Assembly: GCA_030642865.1 (NCBI GenBank)
Contig: DAOWMW010000082.1
Span: 1-6,169 of the forward strand
DNA: 6,169 nt
Direction of reading: 5' to 3'
Origin: Desulfobacteraceae bacterium
GTDB taxonomy: Bacteria; Desulfobacterota; Desulfobacteria; Desulfobacterales; BuS5
Below, piece by piece: positions 1 to 5,181 of this stretch. A program made the translations under genes and the position numbers. The notes under the pieces are model-generated. The model ran no database searches, was not told where the DNA came from, and saw only the letters and a program-made list of their open reading frames with translations. Within the stretch, counting starts at the first letter, position 1. Each line of letters begins with the position of its first letter.

Positions 1-24
1 TGCGCCTTGAAGACGACCACAAGC

Positions 25-63
25 CCGGCGTAATTATGTGTAATTTATTTCATCCCCAATCCT
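25..63. repeat. 39-bp direct repeat, copy 1
   Basis: Bases 25-63 match bases 201-239 in the same orientation with one difference, T at 39 versus G at 215. The unit begins CCGGCGTAATTATG and ends with CATCCCCAATCCT. Inside it the hexamer GTAATT occurs twice with starts exactly 10 bp apart (30-35 and 40-45), so both lie on the same face of the helix. The copies stop matching at base 64 versus 240. The repeat is seen directly. Whether it is a mobile-element end, a duplicated regulatory site or a dispersed genomic repeat is not known. Confidence 0.9.
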
Positions 64-141
64 TACATATTTTACATATAAAATTCAGCAGGAAATATCA
101 ATATTTAAGTTTTAAGCTGTGGCTCCCTTCTGTTTCCTTTC

Positions 142-170
142 TTGCATAAATCCCACCAATATGATAAAAA
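142..170 (+). promoter_or_regulatory. Weak sigma70-type promoter candidate
   Basis: TTGCAT at 142-147 resembles a -35 box. TAAAAA at 165-170 is a poor -10 box, and the spacer is 17 bp. The overlapping TATGAT at 160-165 is a better -10 sequence but would leave only a 12-bp spacer. A start near 176-178 would give a leader of about 75 nt that includes repeat copy 2. In such AT-rich DNA matches of this quality are common, so this is only a candidate. Confidence 0.2.
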
Positions 171-172
171 TA

Positions 173-184
173 CAGATTAGTCTG
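173..184. promoter_or_regulatory. 12-bp near-perfect palindrome, possible operator
   Basis: CAGATTAGTCTG is palindromic except for one T:G pair. It lies just downstream of the candidate -10 box, where a repressor could block transcription start. It is followed by ATTTTT, but the stem is too short for a convincing terminator. A palindrome of this size can arise by chance. Confidence 0.2.
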
Positions 185-200
185 ATTTTTGAATTTAAAT

Positions 201-239
201 CCGGCGTAATTATGGGTAATTTATTTCATCCCCAATCCT
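201..239. repeat. 39-bp direct repeat, copy 2, abutting the fmdB ribosome binding site
   Basis: This is the second copy of the unit at 25-63, with start-to-start spacing of 176 bp. It ends where the ribosome binding site of the zinc-ribbon gene begins (239-245), so it forms most of the proximal 5' leader. Its GTAATT pair is at 206-211 and 216-221, again 10 bp apart. It begins abruptly with CCGGCG after the AT-rich run GAATTTAAAT, which suggests that the duplicated boundary is at or just before base 201. Confidence 0.9.
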
Positions 240-245
240 AAGGAG
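239..245 (+). promoter_or_regulatory. Ribosome binding site fixing the GTG start of fmdB
   Basis: TAAGGAG lies seven bases before the GTG at 253. This strong Shine-Dalgarno sequence at near-ideal spacing supports the non-ATG start of the zinc-ribbon gene. Confidence 0.85.
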
Positions 246-252
246 TAAACCT

Positions 253-486
253 GTGCCTATATACGAGTATCATTGTAATAATTGTGACTCTGATTTTGAA
301 TATCTTGTTATTGCAAAATCAGAACCTTCTGTCTGTCCGTCCTGTGGCAAAGGAGATGTTAATAAACTTATCTCTGCATCCAGTTTTCTGAGCAAGGGTG
401 GAAATGGGGAGACTGTCACCTCTTCTGCGTCGGGATCATCCTGTGGGGGTTGCTCTGCCACCAGCTGTTCGGGCTGCGGAGGTTGA
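253..486 (+). CDS. FmdB family zinc-ribbon protein
   Basis: This is a 77-residue cytoplasmic protein of the FmdB (CxxC_CxxC_SSSS) putative regulatory family. It opens with the typical MPIYEYHC sequence and carries two CxxC knuckles, C8/C11 and C28/C31, expected to bind one zinc ion. The motif KLISASSF after the second knuckle (about 38-45) is also usual for the family. The glycine- and serine-rich tail ends with two more CxxC pairs, C64/C67 and C72/C75, which could hold a second metal. The start is GTG, supported by a strong ribosome binding site. The stop codon overlaps the proposed hemC start, so translation of the two is probably coupled. The family was named from a proposed regulator of formamidase or amide-utilisation genes, but its biochemical role is poorly defined. 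Its position here says only that it is co-transcribed with tetrapyrrole genes. Confidence 0.9.
   Translation: MPIYEYHCNNCDSDFEYLVIAKSEPSVCPSCGKGDVNKLISASSFLSKGGNGETVTSSASGSSCGGCSATSCSGCGG
478..482 (+). promoter_or_regulatory. GGAGG directly abutting the TTG start of hemC
   Basis: GGAGG occupies the last codons of the zinc-ribbon gene and touches the TTG at 483 with no spacer. That is too close for normal Shine-Dalgarno initiation at this codon. It may instead help ribosomes that have just terminated at the overlapping TGA (484-486) to reinitiate. No ATG, GTG or CTG codon lies in frame at the normal distance downstream. Confidence 0.4.
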
Positions 487-1406
487 CGGTTTCTTCTATA
501 AAAGCTGGAACATGGGGGACACCCCTTGCCCTTTGCCAGGCGAACTGGGTAAAGACTCAGCTTGAAAAGAAAAATCCTGGTTTATCTGTTGAAGTTGTTA
601 TTATTAAAAAAGTGGGAGACAAAAATTTTAATCCGCCCCTCTCAAAGGTTGGGGATAAATATTTTTTTGTAAAGGAGATAGAGGAAGCACTTCTTAAGGA
701 AGATATTGATCTTGCTGTTCACAGCATGAAAGATATGCCTCCCAAAATTTCTGAAGGGCTTTATATTGGGGCCGTGCCAAATCGTGAAATTACTAATGAT
801 GTTCTAATTTCTAAAGACAAACTCTCTCTTTTCCGGCTGAAATCCGGCGCGCGCATAGGGACAAGAGGTCATGGCAGAATGGCTCAGCTCCTTTTTAAAA
901 GGCCGGATATAAAAATTGTGCAGTTACAAGGAGACATGGATACCCGTCTCCGAACATTTGAAACAGAAAATCTTGATGGAATTATTCTTGCCGCCGCAGA
1001 CATTCTAAGAATGAATATGGGGATGAGGATTACAGAATATCTCGATGAGACATTTATGCTGCCGGCAGTGGGCCAGGGGGCATTGTGTATTGAGACAAGA
1101 AAAAACGATTATAAGGTACTCCCTTTTGTGGCAAAAATTGATGAAAGAAAGACACGCTCGGTGATTATGGGTGAGCGTGCTTTTTTGCACCGTTTAGGAT
1201 GCGGATCTCAGGTTCCCCTGGCGGCTCTTGGCAAGGTAGAGGAAAACACTTTGTCTATAACAGGATTAATTGCGGATCCAGATGGAAAAAAAATAATTAA
1301 AGAGACCATGTCCGGTTCAATGGATTTGTCTGAAACCATAGGGGAAAAACTGGGTGACATACTTCTTTGTATGGGTGCAAAACAGATATTGGATGATTTA
1401 AAATGA
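483..1406 (+). CDS. hemC: HemC-family protein (hydroxymethylbilane synthase) with altered active site
   Basis: The family polymerises four porphobilinogens into hydroxymethylbilane (EC 2.5.1.61) using a dipyrromethane cofactor tied to a cysteine. From the TTG at 483 the protein has 307 residues, and its numbering coincides with E. coli HemC. Family features kept include Q19, D46, K55, K59, F62, the HSMKD box with K83/D84, R132, R155, R176 and the PAVGQGA motif. Several hallmark residues differ: R11 is Trp, R131 is Gly, R149 is Gln, and S128/S129/L130 are Arg/Gly/His. The cofactor cysteine C242 is Ser, with a Cys two residues earlier (GCGSQVP instead of EGGCQVP). The frame is intact and codon use matches the neighbours. 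It overlaps both adjacent genes by 4 bases. The fold and pathway context are clear, but normal catalysis is doubtful. An upstream TTG at 450 would only add 11 unfamiliar residues. Confidence 0.85.
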   Translation: MTVSSIKAGTWGTPLALCQANWVKTQLEKKNPGLSVEVVIIKKVGDKNFNPPLSKVGDKYFFVKEIEEALLKEDIDLAVHSMKDMPPKISEGLYIGAVPNREITNDVLISKDKLSLFRLKSGARIGTRGHGRMAQLLFKRPDIKIVQLQGDMDTRLRTFETENLDGIILAAADILRMNMGMRITEYLDETFMLPAVGQGALCIETRKNDYKVLPFVAKIDERKTRSVIMGERAFLHRLGCGSQVPLAALGKVEENTLSITGLIADPDGKKIIKETMSGSMDLSETIGEKLGDILLCMGAKQILDDLK

Positions 1407-2926
1407 ATACAAATGCTAAAGTATCTTTAATAGGTGCAGGTCCCGGTGACCCGGATCTTATTACAGTTAAGGGAAAAGAGGCCATCAAAAAAGCCGATGT
1501 GATTATTTATGACTATCTTGCATCGCCCAGACTTTTAAAATATGCCCGAAAAAATGCAGAGATTATCTACGTGGGAAAAAGAGGGGGTGATCATACATTA
1601 AGCCAGGAAGAGATAAATAACCTTATTGTTGAAAAGGCTCAAGGAGGCTTAACAGTATCAAGATTAAAAGGTGGAGATCCTTTTATATTTGGCAGGGGCG
1701 GAGAAGAAGCAGAAGTCCTGGTAGATGAAAATATCCCCTTTGAAATAATACCTGGAGTCACTTCTGCAATTGCAGTTCCTGCATATGGCGGAATTCCTTT
1801 AACTCACAGGCAATTTACCTCCACTCTGGCTTTTGTAACAGGTCATGAAGACCCTGAAAAAAATAGATCAAAAATCGACTGGGAATCCCTGGCAAAGGGT
1901 ATTGGAACCATTGTATTTTTAATGGGAGTTAAAAATCTCAAAAAAATTGTTGCAAAACTTTTAAAGTATGGGAGAAGCTCTGATACACCAATTGCTTTGA
2001 TCAGGTGGGGAACTACCCCAAAACAATATGGAGTTGCCGGTACCCTTGCAGATATTGTTGAAAAAGTAAGAGCAGTTAACCTTAAACCCCCGGCTGTTAT
2101 AGTAGTTGGAAATGTGGTAAAGTTGAGGGAGAAGATGACATGGTTCGAGAATCGGCCTCTTATGGGGAAAAAGATTCTTGTTACACGGGCAAGAAAACAG
2201 GCAAGTGATCTTGTGAAGCTTCTCTCTGATCTTGGGGCTGACTGCCTTGAATTTCCGGTAATAAGAGTTGATCCCCCTGATGATTTAAAACCGCTGGATC
2301 TGGCCATTTCGAACCTTTCGGACTATCAATGGTTGATATTTACAAGTGTAAATGGTGTGGAATTTTTTTTTGAAAGGCTTTTCAATAAAGCTGGAAAAGA
2401 TGTTCGTGCATTAAATCATATTCAAACAGCTGTTATCGGAACTGCAACAGAAAAAAAGCTTCTGAAATTTGGGTTGAAAAGTGACATAATACCTAAAAGT
2501 TTCATGGCTGAGTCTATTGTTGAAGCATTCGCCAAAAAAAATGTCAGGGGGAAAAAAATGCTTCTTCCCAGGGCGCAAAAGGGAAGATCTGTTCTTCCTG
2601 TGGAATTGGCCCGTATGGGGGGAGTCGTTGACGATGTGGCTGTTTATTCTACAAACACGGAAAATACAAATTCCGAACATGTTATGGATCTTCTTTCCCA
2701 GGGGGAGATAGATATTATAACCTTTACAAGTTCCTCCACTGTTCAAAATTTTTTTAATATGCTTCCTTCAGAAAAATGTAAAATGGTTATGGAGAAAATT
2801 GAGACAGCCTGTATAGGGCCAATAACTGCCGAGACCGCAAGAAAAACAGGGTTTAATGTTAATCTCACAGCAGATACATATACTATTCCCGGATTATGCG
2901 ATGCAATATTAAAATATTATGCATAG
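1403..2926 (+). CDS. cobA-hemD: Fused uroporphyrinogen-III C-methyltransferase and uroporphyrinogen-III synthase
   Basis: This 507-residue bifunctional cytoplasmic enzyme closes hydroxymethylbilane to uroporphyrinogen III (HemD, EC 4.2.1.75) and methylates it twice with SAM to precorrin-2 (CobA/SUMT, EC 2.1.1.107). The CobA half spans about 1-250 and shows GAGPGDPDL (11-19), GKRGG (58-62), the RLKGGDPFIFGRGGEEA signature (87-103), PGVTSAIAVPAYGGIPLTHR (117-136) and the ALIRWGTTPKQ segment (198-208). The HemD half spans about 256-507 and begins GKKILVTRA. It continues with WLIFTSVNGVEFF, the VIGTATEKKL helix, LLPRAQKGR and ITFTSSSTVQNFF, and ends with an ATADTYT-like segment (489-495). Both halves look complete and catalytically normal. 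Its ATG overlaps the hemC stop as ATGA, which implies translational coupling. The product feeds siroheme, cobalamin and the anaerobic siroheme-dependent heme route. Confidence 0.95.
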   Translation: MNTNAKVSLIGAGPGDPDLITVKGKEAIKKADVIIYDYLASPRLLKYARKNAEIIYVGKRGGDHTLSQEEINNLIVEKAQGGLTVSRLKGGDPFIFGRGGEEAEVLVDENIPFEIIPGVTSAIAVPAYGGIPLTHRQFTSTLAFVTGHEDPEKNRSKIDWESLAKGIGTIVFLMGVKNLKKIVAKLLKYGRSSDTPIALIRWGTTPKQYGVAGTLADIVEKVRAVNLKPPAVIVVGNVVKLREKMTWFENRPLMGKKILVTRARKQASDLVKLLSDLGADCLEFPVIRVDPPDDLKPLDLAISNLSDYQWLIFTSVNGVEFFFERLFNKAGKDVRALNHIQTAVIGTATEKKLLKFGLKSDIIPKSFMAESIVEAFAKKNVRGKKMLLPRAQKGRSVLPVELARMGGVVDDVAVYSTNTENTNSEHVMDLLSQGEIDIITFTSSSTVQNFFNMLPSEKCKMVMEKIETACIGPITAETARKTGFNVNLTADTYTIPGLCDAILKYYA

Positions 2927-2930
2927 TGCT

Positions 2931-3021
2931 TGAAAAAATCATCAGTGTCCGGTTAAAATCTTGCGAGAGGAAAGTTTAATTGTTTTTTACAATTCCTAAC
3001 CGGATACCACTGTGAAAAAAT
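2931..3021. mobile_element. Candidate miniature inverted-repeat element with 9-bp flanking repeats
   Basis: TGAAAAAAT occurs at 2931-2939 and again at 3013-3021. Between them lies a 73-bp segment (2940-3012) whose 16-base ends are inverted repeats with 12 of 16 matches, including a perfect core: TCCGGTTA at 2948-2955 and TAACCGGA at 2997-3004. The interior holds smaller self-complementary pieces, AATTG/CAATT around TTTTTTA (2978-2994) and AGGAA/TTCCT. It has no coding capacity. A 9-bp target duplication would fit some insertion-sequence families such as IS4, so this could be a non-autonomous relative or remnant. The flanking repeats are A-rich and could be coincidental. The segment may instead act as an RNA stem-loop between hemD and the next gene. 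Confidence 0.5.
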
Positions 3022-3026
3022 AAGGT

Positions 3027-3031
3027 AAAGG
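3027..3031 (+). promoter_or_regulatory. Ribosome binding site of the M20-like gene
   Basis: AAAGG ends five bases before the ATG at 3037, and another AAGG at 3022-3025 lies further up. This supports the assigned start. If the neighbouring mobile-element model is right, both lie just outside or at the edge of the inserted DNA. Confidence 0.55.
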
Positions 3032-3036
3032 TACCC

Positions 3037-4191
3037 ATGGACTATATTTTAAAATTACCCGAATATGAAAAAGTAATTAAATCCATTAAAGAGACGATAA
3101 TTACAAATATAGTTTTGGTCGGGCAGGTGCCGGCCCCGACATTTTTTGAACAAAACCGTACCAAGGTTATTCTGGAAAGAATGTCCGAGTTAAATATTGA
3201 TGAATGCTCCACAGATAGTTATCAGAATCCCATAGGAATCATCAGGGGGACACGGAGGAACATGCCCCCTCTTTTTCTTGTTGCTCATATTGACACGATT
3301 TTTGATGAGGATGTTGATCATAATTATATTGTTAAAGAGAAATACATAGCAGGCCCTGGCATCCTCGACAATTCTGCAGGTGTGGGGATTCTGGTCTCTT
3401 TGCCGGAAATTTTCAAGAAGCTGAATCTTCATTTTAAATCGGATATAGTACTGGCTGGAGTTGTTCAGTCTATTGGAAGGGGGAACCTGCGGGGAATCAG
3501 GCATCTTTTACGGGGTTGGTCTTCTCCCATCAGGGGTGCAATCTGTCTTGAAGGGTGTGATTTAGGCAGATTGAATTATTATTCCAACGGAATGATGCGA
3601 TGCGAAATCATTTGCAATATTTCCTCAAAGCAGGGCTGGGAAAATAATTTTCGGCCCAACGCAATACTTGTTCTCTATGAAGTCATTAACAGAATTTTAA
3701 AACTTCGGCTTCCCCAAAAACCCCAGGCCAGGGTGATTTTCGGAAAAATTTCCGGAGGTGTAAAACATGGAAAAATCGCACTTACGGCCAAGCTGGGTTT
3801 TGAAATACAGAGTGACTCCGAAGCAATGGTAAAGGAGATATATAATGACATACGGGATATTGTAAGTGGCATAAGTCATGAACGTACGGTGGATTTGAAA
3901 CTAAAAACCGTAAGCAGTACAAATCCTGCCAGACTTCAATTCAGCCATCCTTTGGTAAAACAGACTATCTCTGTAATGAAAACCCTGGGGATAGCTCCTG
4001 CTAGCGAGAACAGTGAATCAGAACTTTCAATTTTTCTTGCCAATGATATTCCTGCTGTAACATTAGGGATGAGCAAGGGGGACAATTATCATCTGGAAAA
4101 TGGTTCCCTGGAGATTGAACCTATTTTCACGGGTATAGCCCAGGTTATAGGAGTACTTTTGGCCTTAGACAGCGGAGAATGTGATGGGTAA
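3037..4191 (+). CDS. M20-like metallopeptidase homologue lacking the Glu-Glu pair
   Basis: This 384-residue protein resembles zinc peptidases/deacylases of the M20 family in order and spacing of motifs; M42 aminopeptidases are more distant relatives. The first metal motif is AHIDT (H84, D86). The bridging aspartate sits in GPGILDNSAGVG (D111). LEG near 171-173 supplies a candidate acidic ligand (E172). The last histidine, H352, is in DNYHLENGSLEI, after the typical IPAVTLG strand. The glycine-rich loop that normally carries EE (EExGxGxLRG) reads VQSIGRGNLRG at 143-153, so both the general-base Glu and one zinc-ligand Glu are missing. The region between about 185 and 300 would be the lid or dimerisation domain. 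There is no signal peptide or membrane segment. The gene begins with ATG and a reasonable ribosome binding site, and its end overlaps gpgS. Substrate is unknown; it may be a pseudoenzyme. Confidence 0.75.
   Translation: MDYILKLPEYEKVIKSIKETIITNIVLVGQVPAPTFFEQNRTKVILERMSELNIDECSTDSYQNPIGIIRGTRRNMPPLFLVAHIDTIFDEDVDHNYIVKEKYIAGPGILDNSAGVGILVSLPEIFKKLNLHFKSDIVLAGVVQSIGRGNLRGIRHLLRGWSSPIRGAICLEGCDLGRLNYYSNGMMRCEIICNISSKQGWENNFRPNAILVLYEVINRILKLRLPQKPQARVIFGKISGGVKHGKIALTAKLGFEIQSDSEAMVKEIYNDIRDIVSGISHERTVDLKLKTVSSTNPARLQFSHPLVKQTISVMKTLGIAPASENSESELSIFLANDIPAVTLGMSKGDNYHLENGSLEIEPIFTGIAQVIGVLLALDSGECDG
4174..4177 (+). promoter_or_regulatory. Ribosome binding site that decides the gpgS start
   Basis: GGAG inside the end of the upstream gene lies six bases before the ATG at 4184 but only three before the GTG at 4181. 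The spacing favours the ATG and shortens the protein by one residue. Confidence 0.6.
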
Positions 4192-5179
4192 TAATGCATG
4201 GATCAAAAAAAACACTTTCCATTTTTCAGATTTCAAAGATTTAAACTACCTTGTCAGGGAAAAAAAAAGAAAAAATCTTACCATATCTCTATGTTTGCCG
4301 ACCCTCAATGAAGAAGAGACCATCGCAAAAGAGATAGTTATATTCCGGTCAGAGCTTGTTTTGAGATATCCTTTAATTGATGAAATAGTTGTAATCGATT
4401 CTGGATCAACAGATAAAACAAGGGAGGTTGCCAAAGCCTTTGGTGCTTCAGTATATATTGCAGATGAAATTCTCCCTGACCTTGAAAAACAAAAGGGAAA
4501 AGGCGAAAACCTGTGGAAGGCATTATATGTCACCTCTGGTGATATAATTATATATATTGATGCGGATATAAAAAATATCCACCATAGATTCGCATACGCC
4601 CTTGTGGGCCCCCTTCTTCTTTATGATAATATTAAATATGTTAAGGCTTTTTATGAAAGGCCCATAGCAGGCAGAAGAAAAACAAGACCCACCGGAGGGG
4701 GCAGGGTTACAGAGCTTGTGGTGAGACCGTTTTTTTCTCTTTTTTTCCCTGAAATGGCTCAGATTATCCAACCCCTGTCAGGGGAATATGCCGGTTTCAG
4801 AAAAATCTTTGAGGAGATTCCTTTCCCCATCGGTTATGGTGTTGAGACAAGTATGCTTTTGGATATTTGTGAGAAATGGGGCCTTGATGTAATAGCTCAG
4901 GTGGATCTTGAAAAACGTGTTCATAGAAATCAGGATACTAAAGCCCTGGGAAGAATGTCCTTTGCGATTATTAATACTTTTGTGGACAGGCTTGAAAAAC
5001 TTGGGGTCATAAAAACCCAAAAAAAACTGTTAACAAAGATGATACAGTATAAAATTATTAATAACGAGTACAGGCCAGATATCTTTGATATTAAAAAACT
5101 TGAGAGACCCCCCATAATAGATATACCGGAATATTGTAAAAAATTTAATATTGATCAGGGTACGAAAAAAAATGACTAA
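4184..5179 (+). CDS. gpgS: Glucosyl-3-phosphoglycerate synthase (GT81 family)
   Basis: This 331-residue GT-A glycosyltransferase transfers glucose from an NDP-sugar to 3-phosphoglycerate (EC 2.4.1.266), giving glucosyl-3-phosphoglycerate. Its signature segments occur in family order: PTLNEEETI (39-47), VIDSGSTDKT (70-79) for nucleotide binding, GKGENLW (105-111), the metal-binding DAD (126-128), VGPLLLYDNIKYVKAFYERP (141-160), GGGRVTELVVRP (171-182), QPLSGEYAG (196-204), GYGVE (217-221) and HRNQ (247-250). It ends in a lysine-rich tail. The length fits the family. No signal peptide or transmembrane helix is seen, so it should be cytosolic. It overlaps the M20-like gene by 8 bases and ends 2 bases before moaA. 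The phosphatase (GpgP) that would release glucosylglycerate is not in the window. A mannosyl variant (mannosyl-3-phosphoglycerate synthase) is less likely given the GGGRVTELV and GEYAG matches. Confidence 0.88.
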   Translation: MGNNAWIKKNTFHFSDFKDLNYLVREKKRKNLTISLCLPTLNEEETIAKEIVIFRSELVLRYPLIDEIVVIDSGSTDKTREVAKAFGASVYIADEILPDLEKQKGKGENLWKALYVTSGDIIIYIDADIKNIHHRFAYALVGPLLLYDNIKYVKAFYERPIAGRRKTRPTGGGRVTELVVRPFFSLFFPEMAQIIQPLSGEYAGFRKIFEEIPFPIGYGVETSMLLDICEKWGLDVIAQVDLEKRVHRNQDTKALGRMSFAIINTFVDRLEKLGVIKTQKKLLTKMIQYKIINNEYRPDIFDIKKLERPPIIDIPEYCKKFNIDQGTKKND

Positions 5180-5181
5180 AA

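Larger units (their letters stand above)
1..252. other. Non-coding leader upstream of the fmdB-hemC-cobA/hemD block
   Basis: No convincing gene is visible here. The first 30 bases are more GC-rich than the AT-rich rest and could be the tail of an upstream gene: one frame ends with TAA at 31-33, and another stays open from base 3 to a TAA at 147-149. Neither gives a protein end I recognise. The stretch holds two copies of a 39-bp repeat, a weak promoter candidate, a 12-bp palindrome and the ribosome binding site of the first gene. The nature of the upstream neighbour cannot be judged from this window. Confidence 0.6.

Noticed and set aside
3..149. Open frame at the window start that could be the end of an upstream gene
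   Set aside because: The translation is not recognisable and runs through repeat copy 1 into AT-rich DNA; other frames end near base 31. There is not enough sequence to call a gene.
1..252. CRISPR array or tRNA in the leader
   Set aside because: Only two repeat copies exist, with a 137-base interval of unrelated AT-rich sequence. No cloverleaf-like arms were seen.
450..482. Upstream TTG at 450 as the hemC start
   Set aside because: It adds residues that do not match HemC N-termini and lie inside the fmdB cysteine tail. The TTG at 483 gives exact E. coli numbering.
483..1406. hemC as a pseudogene
   Set aside because: The frame is uninterrupted, full length and in native codon use, with overlapping coupled neighbours. 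The substitutions are better described as divergence of an expressed protein.
1843..2307. 154-codon open frame on the minus strand within cobA-hemD
   Set aside because: It lies fully opposite a canonical CobA-HemD gene, has no recognisable motif or ribosome binding site, and is readily explained as an antisense shadow.
2943..3021. Inverted repeat after cobA-hemD as a rho-independent terminator
   Set aside because: On the + strand the stem is followed by GTGAAAAAATAA, not a T-run, and the loop is about 40 bases long. A T-run follows the stem only on the minus strand, where no gene is present.
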